From contig NZ_CP058334.1 in assembly GCF_013391085.1 (NCBI RefSeq), positions 2,604,001-2,668,000 on the forward strand: a DNA stretch of 64,000 bases. Direction: 5' to 3'. Below, piece after piece: positions 53,724-62,376 of this stretch. The position numbers and the translations under genes were made by a program. Positions within the stretch are counted from its first letter, which is position 1; each line of letters begins with the position of its first letter. Under the pieces are notes generated by a model. It saw nothing but the letters and a program-made list of their open reading frames with translations, had not been told where the DNA came from and ran no database searches. Origin of the DNA: Natronomonas halophila (GTDB lineage: Archaea > Halobacteriota > Halobacteria > Halobacteriales > Haloarculaceae).

Positions 53724-55019
53724 CTACCAGGTCAGGCCTTCGTAGGTGAGTCCCTCGCGGCGACTGATGATTCGCCGGCCGTCGACGACGACGGGATTGG
53801 CCATCTCATCGAATTCGGTGTTCAGTTCTGCGAAAGCCGGCCAGTCCGTAACGGCGGCCGCGGCGTGGGCGCCATCGAGCGCCTCGGCAGCCGAGTCGGC
53901 GTACTCGATATTCGGGAATTCCTCGGCCATTTTGTCAGCAGCAAGCGGGTCGTAGGCGACCACGTCGGCACCCCGGTCCTGTAGGCCCTCGATAACGGGC
54001 TTGGCGCGAGAGCCACGGATGTCGTCGGTGCCTGGCTTGAACGCGAGACCGAGGACGGCCACGCGCTTGCCCTCGACGTCGACGTGTTCGTCGATCAATC
54101 CGAGGAGTCGCTGGGGCTGGACGTCGTTGATTTCGATAGCTGCATTGACCATCGCCGGGTCGTAGTTCGCGGTTTGGGCAGCGGCACGGAGGGCTGCGGT
54201 GTCTTTCGGGAAGCAAGAGCCCCCCCAGCCGACCCCCGAGTTGAGGAACTTTTCGCCGATGCGGTCGTCCATGCCCATCGCCTCGGCCACCTCGTATGTG
54301 TCGACGCCGAACTCCTTGCAGATGTTCCCGAGGTCGTTGATGAGGCTGATTTTGGCCGCGAGGAAGGTGTTGTTAGCGTATTTAATCATCGCGGCTTCAC
54401 GTCGGCCAGTTTCGACGGTCGGCACGTCCCAGTCGCTGATGAGCGGCTGGTAGAGTTCGGCCAGCAGGTCCAGCGCGCGGCCATCGCCGTCGGTCCCGAT
54501 GACGATCTTGTCCGGGCTCATGAAGTCGTCGACAGCACTGCCTTCCCGAAGGAATTCGGGGTTGACGGCGACGCCCAGTTTCTCACCGTCGGTCTTGCCC
54601 GAGGCTTCCTCGAGAGTTGGGATGACCTCGTCGTCGATTACGTCCGGGAGGACCGTCGATTTCACGACGACGAGATGATAGCCGTCCTTGTCGGCGATGG
54701 CCTCGCCGACGTCTTCGGCGGCTGCGAGCAGGCCGCTCGGGTCGATAGAACCGTCTCTTCGGGCCGGTGTACCGACCGCGAGGAAGGTGAGGTCGGTGTC
54801 GGCGACTGCGGCGTGGTCGGTCGTCGCTTGGAGGCTGCTCCCCGCGTATGCCGAAACCATCGGGTCCAGTCCGGGTTCGTGAATCGTCGTCTCGCCGGCG
54901 TTGAGCCGTTCGACGGTCTCTTTATCGATATCGACTGCCGTCACGTCGTGCCCTAAATCCGCGAAACACGCCGCGAGCGTGGTGCCCACGTAGCCGCTTC
55001 CGACGACGCTTACGTTCAT
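53724..55019 (-). CDS. aglM: UDP-glucose 6-dehydrogenase (AglM type)
   Basis: 431 residues. It has the NAD-binding [18 protein letters not shown], the middle helix domain, catalytic Cys269 in GGSCFPKD, and the C-terminal UDP-binding domain with [10 protein letters not shown]. It oxidises UDP-glucose to UDP-glucuronate; in Haloferax AglM supplies hexuronic acids for S-layer N-glycans. It could equally use a related UDP-hexose. It is convergent to the STT3-like gene (3-base gap). Confidence 0.92.
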   Translation of the reverse strand: MNVSVVGSGYVGTTLAACFADLGHDVTAVDIDKETVERLNAGETTIHEPGLDPMVSAYAGSSLQATTDHAAVADTDLTFLAVGTPARRDGSIDPSGLLAAAEDVGEAIADKDGYHLVVVKSTVLPDVIDDEVIPTLEEASGKTDGEKLGVAVNPEFLREGSAVDDFMSPDKIVIGTDGDGRALDLLAELYQPLISDWDVPTVETGRREAAMIKYANNTFLAAKISLINDLGNICKEFGVDTYEVAEAMGMDDRIGEKFLNSGVGWGGSCFPKDTAALRAAAQTANYDPAMVNAAIEINDVQPQRLLGLIDEHVDVEGKRVAVLGLAFKPGTDDIRGSRAKPVIEGLQDRGADVVAYDPLAADKMAEEFPNIEYADSAAEALDGAHAAAAVTDWPAFAELNTEFDEMANPVVVDGRRIISRREGLTYEGLTW

Positions 55020-55151
55020 GGAGGATTCTATCGTGGGCGGGGATTTGAGGGTTTGGCTCTGGGCCGATAGAGAGTAATAGACTTTTAAAGAAGTCGCAAG
55101 GCCGGCCGAGAAAGATTACGTAAACCCTGCAAACGCCTGGTACGACGCGCT

Positions 55152-55280
55152 TTAGTCGTCGCTTGCCCGCTGCTCGGAGAGATGTTCCCACACTTCCGCA
55201 CACCCGCAGCCGTCTTCGACATCAGATAGGTGGTCGTCCCCCGAGCGTGCATCGTCGGTGTTCCCGTTTTTGCCAGACAT
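55152..55280 (-). CDS. 42-residue Cys-rich microprotein
   Basis: MSGKNGNTDDARSGDDHLSD, then the conserved-looking core VEDGCGCAEVWEHLSEQ. The pair CGC and a His allow possible zinc binding. I have the impression that short haloarchaeal proteins with a G-x-G/C-C-x-E-x-WEHLSE core are widespread. The ATG at 55280 comes right after an operator and a TATA box (TTATATAAA at 55314-55322, read on the minus strand), exactly the layout of the divergent SQD1-like gene. Too short for many gene callers. Confidence 0.65.
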   Translation of the reverse strand: MSGKNGNTDDARSGDDHLSDVEDGCGCAEVWEHLSEQRASDD

Positions 55281-55281
55281 A

Positions 55282-55298
55282 TACTCAGTCACTGAGTA
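55282..55298. promoter_or_regulatory. Operator 1, TACTCA-N5-TGAGTA
   Basis: TACTCAGTCACTGAGTA, a perfect inverted repeat, lies between the TATA box and ATG of the microprotein. It fits TACT-N8-GAGTA, the published motif of haloarchaeal TrmB. Its position downstream of TATA predicts repression. Confidence 0.7.
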
Positions 55299-55399
55299 AC
55301 TATTGTATCTTCTTTATATAAATGCTTTCTGCCACGTGTGTGCTCGGTTGCAAAACGTTCCGGAACCCGCTCGTACCGGCTCTCTGTGCCATGAGAAAG

Positions 55400-55406
55400 T
55401 TTTTAT
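55400..55406 (+). promoter_or_regulatory. TATA box of the SQD1-like operon
   Basis: TTTTTAT about 30 bases before the ATG at 55434, with operator 2 between them. Spacing predicts a leaderless or nearly leaderless transcript. Confidence 0.55.
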
Positions 55407-55413
55407 GCGTACT

Positions 55414-55430
55414 TACTCACTTGTTGAGTA
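55414..55430. promoter_or_regulatory. Operator 2, TACTCA-N5-TGAGTA
   Basis: TACTCACTTGTTGAGTA, inside the 19-bp inverted repeat TTACTCA-N5-TGAGTAA, ends three bases before the ATG at 55434. The half-sites and spacing equal those of operator 1, and the motif is TACT-N8-GAGTA. The region between the two operators (55299-55413) holds only the two promoters. Confidence 0.72.
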
Positions 55431-55433
55431 ACC

Positions 55434-56609
55434 ATGTCTATCTTGATAACTGGCGCGGACGGCTATATCGGCTGGCCGACCGCCCTCCGAATCGCGACGC
55501 GGACGGACGAACGAGTCGTACTGGTCGACAACTTCGGCCGGCGCGAGTGGGTCGAATCGGTCGGCTCCACGAGTGCGGTCCCCATCGCCAGCATCGACGA
55601 GCGAATCGACGCTGCCGAGGAAGTCCACGGTTGTGCGAACCTCTCCTTCGTCGAGGTTGACCTCACCGATCGGGATGCAGTCGACGAACTGCTGTCAGTT
55701 CACGAACCCTCCGTCGTCGTCCACACCGCAGCTCAGCCGTCGGCTCCCTACTCGCAAATCAACGGCGAACGGGCGAACTTCACCCAGCACAACAACATGC
55801 AGGCCACCCGGAATCTCCTGTGGGGGCTGGACACACACGATCTCAACGACACCCACTTCATCGAGACGACCACGACCGGCGTCTACGGTGCGCCTGAGTT
55901 CCCCATCCCCGAGGGGGGCGCCACGATGGAAAACCAGGGTGAGCGCGACGAGGTGCCATTCCCTGCGATGGCCGGCAGCTGGTATCACCTCAGTAAATCC
56001 CACGACGCAGCCAACATGCGGCTGGCCCACGACCAGTTCGATATCCCGATTTCGGACGTCCGGACCGCCATCACCTACGGTACGGAAACCGAGGAAACCG
56101 CGGTGGATTCGCGTCTCGCGACCCGGTTCGACTTCGACTACTACTTCGGCGTCGTCACCCACCGCTTCTGTGCTCAAGCTATCGCTGGCTACCCCATGAC
56201 CGTCTACGGGAAGGGCGAACAGCGAAAACCCTTCATCGCGCTGGAGGACGCCGTCGAGGGCCTCGCCCAGTTGGCGCTTTCCGATGCCGACGACCGACCG
56301 GACGACCACGTCGTCTACAATCAGGTCACCCGTGCCATCAGCATCGTCGAGATGGCCGAGACCATCGCGGACGTCTCCGACGAGTACGACCTCGATGTCG
56401 AGGTCGAACACTTCGAGAACCCCCGCGACGAGGACGAAACACATAAGATGGAGATCGAGAACGACCGTTACGCCGACCTCATCGGCGGCCAATCGACCAC
56501 CTTCGAGGAAGGCGTTCGCTCCATTCTCGGTACGCTCGTCGAGTACGACGACACCATCACAGCCCATGAGGACCGGTTCCTCCCCGGCGTGCTGACCGAA
56601 GATGAGTGA
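55434..56609 (+). CDS. UDP-sulfoquinovose synthase-like (SQD1/Agl3 family) enzyme
   Basis: 391 residues of the extended SDR family. N-terminal GADGYIGWPTALRI binds NAD. SQD1-specific features include TTTTGVYG (catalytic Thr), GSWYHLSKSHD (Tyr184, Lys188), AITYG, and RFDFDYYFGVVTHRFCAQA followed by YPMTVYGKGEQRKPF. SQD1 and archaeal Agl3 add sulfite to UDP-glucose to make UDP-sulfoquinovose. First gene of a four-gene operon, next to operator 2. An ordinary epimerase is the alternative, but the match in the sulfite-channel region is specific. Confidence 0.85.
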   Translation: MSILITGADGYIGWPTALRIATRTDERVVLVDNFGRREWVESVGSTSAVPIASIDERIDAAEEVHGCANLSFVEVDLTDRDAVDELLSVHEPSVVVHTAAQPSAPYSQINGERANFTQHNNMQATRNLLWGLDTHDLNDTHFIETTTTGVYGAPEFPIPEGGATMENQGERDEVPFPAMAGSWYHLSKSHDAANMRLAHDQFDIPISDVRTAITYGTETEETAVDSRLATRFDFDYYFGVVTHRFCAQAIAGYPMTVYGKGEQRKPFIALEDAVEGLAQLALSDADDRPDDHVVYNQVTRAISIVEMAETIADVSDEYDLDVEVEHFENPRDEDETHKMEIENDRYADLIGGQSTTFEEGVRSILGTLVEYDDTITAHEDRFLPGVLTEDE

Positions 56610-57585
56610 GATGATGGATGGCGACGACGGCTTGCGCATCCTCGTTACCGGCGGCTGTGGCTACATCGGCAGCGCGCTCGTCCCGCGACTCCTCGAGGAT
56701 GACCGCGTCGGCGAAGTGGTCGTCTTCGACTCGCTGACGTCGGGGTCGCCCCGTAACCTCGCCGGCTGTCTCGGCAATAATCTGCAGTTCCGCCGTGGCG
56801 ACGTCCGTGTCTACGGCGACGTCGAAAGCGCGATGCGTGGGGTCGACCGCGTCATCCACCTCGCTGCGATTACCGGCGCCGATTCCACACACGACCGCCG
56901 CGCGGAGACCTTCGCAGTCAACCGCGACGGCACCGAGAACGTCCTCACCGCCGTCCGGAAGTTCGACGTCGAGAACGTCGTCTACGCCTCTTCGTGTAAC
57001 AACTACGGGCGGGCGGCCACGACCGATATCGATGAGGAGACCGAACAGAACCCGCTGAATCCCTACGCTGAGTCGAAGGTCGAATCCGAGGAATTGCTCG
57101 CGGAAGCAGTCGACGAGTACGGTGTCGACGCGACCGCCTTGCGGATGAGCACGAACTACGGATGGGCCGCGGGCATCCGGTTCAATCTCGTGGTCAACCA
57201 CTTTGTCTTCCGCGCGCTGACCGATCGGCCGCTGACCGTCTACGGCGACGGCAGTAACTGGCGACCCTTCATCCATGTACAGGACGCCGCCCGCGCGTAC
57301 GCCGACGCCGTCCTCGATCCCGACTCGTGGCCACAGTTCGTCTACAACGTCGGTTCGAACGAAGGGAACTATCGTGTCTCCGAAATCGCCGAAATCGTCC
57401 GCGAGGAACTCGACCGCAACCTCGATATCACGTATCTGGAGGACGAACACCCCGGTCCGTCCTACCACGTCAACTTCGACCGGCTCTCTGAGACCGGCTT
57501 TTCGCCGGAGTGGACGCTCCGTGAGGGCGTTCGTGACCTTGCGAAACACCTGCAGCAATCGAACCCGGAGGTACTCGACGCATGA
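56602..57585 (+). CDS. NAD-dependent sugar epimerase/dehydratase 1
   Basis: 327 residues, extended SDR. GGCGYIGSALVPRLL binds NAD; the catalytic YxxxK is YAESK, and the usual Ser/Thr triad residue region reads ASSCNNYG. A C-terminal segment YHVNFDRLSETGFSPEW binds the UDP-sugar. It overlaps the SQD1-like gene by eight bases. It likely modifies a nucleotide sugar for the same glycan (4-epimerase or related); exact reaction not determinable. Confidence 0.86.
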   Translation: MSEMMDGDDGLRILVTGGCGYIGSALVPRLLEDDRVGEVVVFDSLTSGSPRNLAGCLGNNLQFRRGDVRVYGDVESAMRGVDRVIHLAAITGADSTHDRRAETFAVNRDGTENVLTAVRKFDVENVVYASSCNNYGRAATTDIDEETEQNPLNPYAESKVESEELLAEAVDEYGVDATALRMSTNYGWAAGIRFNLVVNHFVFRALTDRPLTVYGDGSNWRPFIHVQDAARAYADAVLDPDSWPQFVYNVGSNEGNYRVSEIAEIVREELDRNLDITYLEDEHPGPSYHVNFDRLSETGFSPEWTLREGVRDLAKHLQQSNPEVLDA

Positions 57586-58574
57586 CATCTAATGACCGAA
57601 CCGACTCCGACACGCCCACGATTGCAGTTACTGGCGCGGCCGGTTACATCGGTAGCCGTGTCGTATATCGCTTGCAGGAGACGCACCCCGACTGGAACCT
57701 TATTGCGCTGGATAACCAGTACCGCGGACAGGTCGAGTCCATCGGTGACCTCGATATCGAACACGTCGATATTCGCAACCGTAGCCGCCTCGAAGCGACG
57801 CTTGAAGGCGCGGACATCGTGATACACCTCGCCGCTGTCAGCGGCGTCGACGACTGCGAGGAGAACCAGGACCTCGCCTACGAGATAAACGTCACCGGCA
57901 CGAACAACGTCGCGTGGTTCTGCCGGAAGACCGGTGCGGCGCTGGTCTTCCCGTTCAGTATGGCGGTTCTCGGCGACCCGGAATTGTTCCCCATTACCGC
58001 CGACCTGCCGCGACGGCCGATGAACTGGTACGGCCGGACGAAACTCCTCGGCGAGGAGGCTATCGAGACTTTCGCCGAAGGCGAGTTCCCGGCCCATCTC
58101 TTCCTCAAATCCAACCTCTACGGCGAACACGTCGTCGACGGAACGACCGTCTCGAAGCCGACTGTCTTGAACTTCTTCGTCGACCGGGTTGATGCTGGTG
58201 AACCGCTGACGGTCTACGAGCCCGGCACGCAATCGCGCAACTTCATCCACGTCAAGGACGTCGCCGAGGCCTACATCGACAGCGCCGAGCGACTTCTCGA
58301 TGCGCTCGCGGAGGGTGAGACCGGCGCGACGGCCTACGAGATTGCTGGCGATGAGGACCCCTCCGTGATGGCGCTCGCCGAAACCGTCCAATCCATCGCC
58401 GAATCGGAGTACGGACTCGATGTCGAGGTGAAACTCGTCGAGAACCCGCGTGGAAACGAGACCCTCGTCGAGGATTTCACCGTCGACACGTCCCGGGCCA
58501 AGGAGGACCTCGGTTGGGAACCGACGCATACGGTCGAAGCATCTATCCGCACACTACTCGAACGCCGGGAGTAA
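57582..58574 (+). CDS. NAD-dependent sugar epimerase/dehydratase 2
   Basis: 330 residues, extended SDR. NAD-binding GAAGYIGSRVVYRL; catalytic YGRTK; but the preceding triad region is PFSMAVLG, with Met where Ser/Thr is common. The C-terminus has DTSRAKEDLGWEP. It overlaps gene 1 by four bases (ATGA). Two tandem SDR enzymes suggest successive steps (for example 4,6-dehydration then epimerisation or reduction), which is inference. Confidence 0.86.
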   Translation: MTSNDRTDSDTPTIAVTGAAGYIGSRVVYRLQETHPDWNLIALDNQYRGQVESIGDLDIEHVDIRNRSRLEATLEGADIVIHLAAVSGVDDCEENQDLAYEINVTGTNNVAWFCRKTGAALVFPFSMAVLGDPELFPITADLPRRPMNWYGRTKLLGEEAIETFAEGEFPAHLFLKSNLYGEHVVDGTTVSKPTVLNFFVDRVDAGEPLTVYEPGTQSRNFIHVKDVAEAYIDSAERLLDALAEGETGATAYEIAGDEDPSVMALAETVQSIAESEYGLDVEVKLVENPRGNETLVEDFTVDTSRAKEDLGWEPTHTVEASIRTLLERRE

Positions 58575-58593
58575 CGACCGACGTCTGACTACT

Positions 58594-59436
58594 ATGGACT
58601 CGAACCCAGATCCGACCGATTTGCTCGAAGAACTCGACCTCAAGGAATACGAGGCGACTGCACTGGCGCATCTGCTTCGTGCGGGCCGAACGACCGCACC
58701 TGATATCGCTGAGGCGACTGGTATCCCGAAGGCGCGCATCTATGGCGTCCTCGAAGCACTCGCGGATTACGGCTTCATCGAGGTGATTCCCGGCCGACCC
58801 AAGCAGTATCAGCCAAAATCCCCTGGGGAAATATTGGAGCGCGCGAAGGAAAACCGGCGGCAAGAATTCGAGGACTACTGTCGCGAGGTAGAGGGACTTC
58901 GTTCGGAATTCCTTGACGTGTTCGGGCCGCTGTACGAGCAAGCCGACGAGGATGTCTCGCCGACTTCTGAGTTGTTCCACGTTGTCGATGTCGGCGACCC
59001 AAGCGAGACCGAAACCCGGCGGCTGTATCGAATCGCTGACGATGCTGTTTACGTGATTACGAACAGTTTCGCCTACTTCGATTCGGTTGAGCCTGCGGTT
59101 TCGAACGCGCTTGATGAGGGTATCGACGTCTCGGTGCTATTCTTGAATCCCGAGTTGCTGCCCGACGATAACGTTCCACGACAGCAGGAAATAGTGGAGC
59201 GGCTGGAGACGGACTATCCGGAAATCGACTTCCGGTTCAGCGAGAAGGTCCTGCCGTGGCGTGGAACGTTCATTGACCCGAGTATGGACTACGACTCTGG
59301 ACTGGCGATTTTCCTGGTTGAGGAAACGGATGTGCCCGACTACAAGCGCCAGGCTGCGATCACTGAGAACGGATCCTTTGTGGCCGGAATGAAGCGATAC
59401 TTCGATTTAATCTGGGAGTACGAGAGCTTCTCGTGA
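58594..59436 (+). CDS. TrmB-family sugar-responsive transcription regulator
   Basis: 280 residues. The winged helix (about 14-70, with LKEYEATALAHLLRAGRTTAPDIAEATGIPKARIYGVL) is the TrmB start, followed by a coiled helix and the TrmB sensor domain (about 120-280). Last gene of the operon begun by the SQD1-like gene (20-base gap). The operon promoter has TACT-N8-GAGTA, the motif of haloarchaeal TrmB, so autoregulation is likely. Ligand would be a sugar or sugar phosphate. Confidence 0.88.
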   Translation: MDSNPDPTDLLEELDLKEYEATALAHLLRAGRTTAPDIAEATGIPKARIYGVLEALADYGFIEVIPGRPKQYQPKSPGEILERAKENRRQEFEDYCREVEGLRSEFLDVFGPLYEQADEDVSPTSELFHVVDVGDPSETETRRLYRIADDAVYVITNSFAYFDSVEPAVSNALDEGIDVSVLFLNPELLPDDNVPRQQEIVERLETDYPEIDFRFSEKVLPWRGTFIDPSMDYDSGLAIFLVEETDVPDYKRQAAITENGSFVAGMKRYFDLIWEYESFS

Positions 59437-59537
59437 GTACTTCGTGGTCCGAACCACACCGTATTTAGGGGGTGCCTACGGCCATACCCGCATGGTCGCC
59501 AGCGTCCAGCGTCCGCCCACTCGTGGGGGAGAGGGCG

Positions 59538-61067
59538 ATGAGTGACGACCGCAACCAGGCGATTCGAGATATCTTCAAGGGAGCCGGTGTCGTCTACGTC
59601 GGCCTCGTTCTGGAACTGTTCATCTCGTTTCTCGCACAGTTGCTCGCAGCTCGATACCTCAATACGGCAGATTTTGGAAGCATCACGGCCGGCGTTGCCC
59701 TTCTTAATCTCGGAGCGATTCTCGGAACGATGGGCCTTGACGAAGGGCTGATACGGCATCTCCCGCGGCAATCGGTTGTCAACCGGGCCTCGCTTACCCG
59801 AACCGCGTTTCTCATCGCCGTTCCAGTTTCTCTTACATTGGGTGTCCTCGTCGCCGCGAACGCGTCATTCATCGCCTCTAACGTACTCGGAGACCCGACA
59901 GTCACGACGAGCGTCCGCATCTTCGGCGCGACGATTCCGTTTGCCAGCGTGCTGATGTTGTCAATTGGCGGCATCAGAGGCCAAGAGGTCTCCCGCTACC
60001 GCGTCTACATCGAGAATCTCCTCCGGCCGACACTCCGTTTCGGGCTCGTCGTTGCTGCTGTTATTTTCGGCTTGGGACAGGCCGGGTTTGCGCTTGCCTA
60101 TGCGGTCCCCTACGCTATTGGAGCCGCTGTCGCCGTCGTGTTGCTGCTCCGGACTTTCGATGTCGATATCGATGCGGGTTCGTTGTCGAGCGATACTACG
60201 GAATTCGTCCGATACTCGCTGCCGATGACGGCTTCTCGTGCTGCTAATTTTGTATATAGAAGCTCTGATATTTTCTTATTATTGTTCTTCCTAAATGCAG
60301 GTGCTGTCGGGACGTATGGGGTCGCGTATGCAGCGGGACAACTCGTCGGGATGTTCTCAGCCGCCTTCAATTTCCTCGGTGCCCCAATCGCGAGCAAAAT
60401 CGAGTCCTCTTCAGGAGTTGATGACATGGTTACTGCCCACCAACCTGCACTTCGATGGCTTGTTATTCTCTCCTTTCCTGCGATGGCGCCACTGATTCTA
60501 TTCCCGGAATCATTTATTGTCAGTATATACCGACCTCGATATGCATCAGGTGCTGGAGCGCTCGTCGTACTAGCGCTCACATTCGCGATCGATAACGTGT
60601 TCAACGCACTCGGAAATCTCCTTCGGGGACTCGGCAAGGCACGACCTCTCGCTCTCAACAGCATCATTACTGGTTTGACAAATATTGGTCTCAACGTCGT
60701 CTTGATCCCTCGATATGGAATCCTCGGTGCTGCCCTCGCCACCTTCGCGTCGTATCTTTTGTTAGATTTCTTGATGATGGTTGAGTTATGGTATTTCACC
60801 GGTGATTTTCCGTTGTCGTATTCCGTCGTTTCTCCTGCATTAATCGGTGTTCCTCTCGTCGGCCTTGCGTGGGTTGGCCGTGGTCTCGTTCCGCCCTCGC
60901 TTCCCGGACTCGTCGCCTTCGGTGCGGTGTTTGCGACGATTTACATAGTTTCAATAATCGTCATACTGGGTCTCGAACCTGAGGAAGTGATGTTGATTCG
61001 CTCTGCCCAAGCACGGTTTGGCCTCCGACTCGGACCGCTAGAATGGATTCTTGACCGGTTTTCATGA
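59538..61067 (+). CDS. Polysaccharide/lipid-sugar flippase (MATE/MOP, AglR-like)
   Basis: 509 residues, about 14 helices, of the polysaccharide biosynthesis (Wzx/AglR) family. N-terminal KGAGVVYVGLVLELFISFLAQ and a central SRAANFVYRSSDIFLL are typical. It should flip dolichol-linked sugars outward for use by an STT3-type enzyme. A Shine-Dalgarno-like GGGGGAGAGG precedes the ATG at 59538. The second half is more A/T-rich than the first, a sign of recombination in the island. Confidence 0.9.
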   Translation: MSDDRNQAIRDIFKGAGVVYVGLVLELFISFLAQLLAARYLNTADFGSITAGVALLNLGAILGTMGLDEGLIRHLPRQSVVNRASLTRTAFLIAVPVSLTLGVLVAANASFIASNVLGDPTVTTSVRIFGATIPFASVLMLSIGGIRGQEVSRYRVYIENLLRPTLRFGLVVAAVIFGLGQAGFALAYAVPYAIGAAVAVVLLLRTFDVDIDAGSLSSDTTEFVRYSLPMTASRAANFVYRSSDIFLLLFFLNAGAVGTYGVAYAAGQLVGMFSAAFNFLGAPIASKIESSSGVDDMVTAHQPALRWLVILSFPAMAPLILFPESFIVSIYRPRYASGAGALVVLALTFAIDNVFNALGNLLRGLGKARPLALNSIITGLTNIGLNVVLIPRYGILGAALATFASYLLLDFLMMVELWYFTGDFPLSYSVVSPALIGVPLVGLAWVGRGLVPPSLPGLVAFGAVFATIYIVSIIVILGLEPEEVMLIRSAQARFGLRLGPLEWILDRFS

Positions 61068-61288
61068 CACTCGCTGGACAGGCTCTTCAGACGCTCTTGG
61101 AAGAACGGTTGGAGGACCCGTCGCGTTCGTTAGGCATCGAACGATAGTTCATGCGCGGCGAGTTGGTCGATGACAGGCGAGAAACCTCAGTCGTAGCCTT
61201 AGCAGCCGAGATGGTCCGCCCGGGAGGGTCGACTGTGACGAGGACGACGTTCGATAAACCTGCTTTGCAGGTGATTTATGTTAATTAG
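61064..61288 (+). pseudogene. Short frame with one in-frame TAG after the flippase
   Basis: An ATG at 61064 overlaps the flippase stop (ATGA). The frame gives 27 residues (MTLAGQALQTLLEERLEDPS onwards), a TAG at 61145-61147, and then in the same frame an ATG at 61151 and 45 more residues to 61288. It looks like a decayed or truncated gene. No family recognised. It fills the 232-base gap before the convergent glycosyltransferase. Confidence 0.35.
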
Positions 61289-61299
61289 TTGCTAAATCC

Positions 61300-62376
61300 T
61301 TACTCGACTATCTCTTCGAGGATTTCCGCGATTCGTTGTGTGCTCCGCTCCCGGGTGTATCGTTCGAACACGCCTGGGTCCGGATCGAACGTGTATCCAT
61401 AGCGGAATCGCGCGAGTGCATCGGCGACCGAGTCGGGATCGGCAGCGTCAGCGACGAGACCGAGGTCGTGTTCTCGAACGAAATCCGCAACGCGGAACGT
61501 CGGATCCACGACCGCGAGAATCGGGCGCCGCGCGCCGACGTAGTCCCATAGCTTCGAGGGGAGGTTCCGTCGGTTGCCGGGGTCGGAACCGCCGATATAC
61601 AGCAGCAGATCGGAGCCTTTCAGAACGGAGATGATCTCCTCGTGGGGGATGAACTCGTTTGTCTCGATGTAATCGGTCACGCCGGCGTCCGAAGCGGCAT
61701 CGCTGTACTCACTCGACCAATCACCGTAGAACTGTGCTCGGAGTTGCTGATCCCCTGTTCGATCGATGTATTCGCCGAGACCGGTAAGGAAGGTATACGG
61801 TTCGATCCACCCCTCGTAGAACGATCCGGCATACGTTATCGTAAACTCGTCATGCGTGTCGGCATCGGCGGAATCGAACTTCGCTTTCTCGTAGCCGATT
61901 GGCGGGAGTTTGATTACACGCTCTGACGGAACGTCGTACTTCTCGAAGTAGTCGTCCGAGAGTTGGATTCCATCGAACCAGACGACACGGTCGGCGCGGT
62001 AGGCCACGAGACGCTCAACCGCCTTCGCTGTCCACGTGACCGGCGATTTCGGATCGCGGTCGGGGTGGGTGGCGATCGGATCACGGAGTTCAGCAAGCCA
62101 CGGCTTACCCAGAGCGCGACTCGTGAGATACCCGAGAACGTGTAGGTGAAACGGGTTATTGACCGACTGAACCACGTCTACGCTCTGCCGTCGGCCGAGA
62201 CGAATACAGCGTCTGAGTGCCATCGGTGCTCCGAGGATGTAGGGTTCGGGTGCGTGGGCGATGGTGACGTTCCAGCCGTGGTCTTCGAGCAGGCGCTTTC
62301 GGGTTGCGATTTTCTCCGCTCGGCCCCCTGAATCGGTGGGAAGACGGTTCGAAATGAGAAGTACTGTACCGGGCAT
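61300..62376 (-). CDS. Glycosyltransferase (GT4-like, GT-B fold)
   Basis: 358 residues. GT-B start ISNRLPTDSGGRAEKIATRKRLL (G-G-x-x sugar acceptor turn), middle TYAGSFYEGWIEPY, and donor-binding part GGSDPGNRRNLPSKLWDYVGARRPILAV. It adds a sugar, probably from a nucleotide-sugar donor, to the growing lipid-linked glycan on the cytoplasmic face. It abuts the sulfatase-fold gene upstream on the same strand (stop 62377, start 62376). Confidence 0.87.
   Translation of the reverse strand: MPGTVLLISNRLPTDSGGRAEKIATRKRLLEDHGWNVTIAHAPEPYILGAPMALRRCIRLGRRQSVDVVQSVNNPFHLHVLGYLTSRALGKPWLAELRDPIATHPDRDPKSPVTWTAKAVERLVAYRADRVVWFDGIQLSDDYFEKYDVPSERVIKLPPIGYEKAKFDSADADTHDEFTITYAGSFYEGWIEPYTFLTGLGEYIDRTGDQQLRAQFYGDWSSEYSDAASDAGVTDYIETNEFIPHEEIISVLKGSDLLLYIGGSDPGNRRNLPSKLWDYVGARRPILAVVDPTFRVADFVREHDLGLVADAADPDSVADALARFRYGYTFDPDPGVFERYTRERSTQRIAEILEEIVE

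Noticed and set aside
59475-59488. CCTACGGCCATACC, which resembles the start of eukaryotic 5S rRNA
   Set aside because: Only about 14 bases match, the rest cannot fold as 5S rRNA, and haloarchaeal 5S starts differently. Probably chance in a short intergenic gap.
61145-61147. In-frame TAG read as pyrrolysine
   Set aside because: No pyl genes or methylamine methyltransferase are visible, and haloarchaea are not expected to use pyrrolysine; gene decay is simpler.
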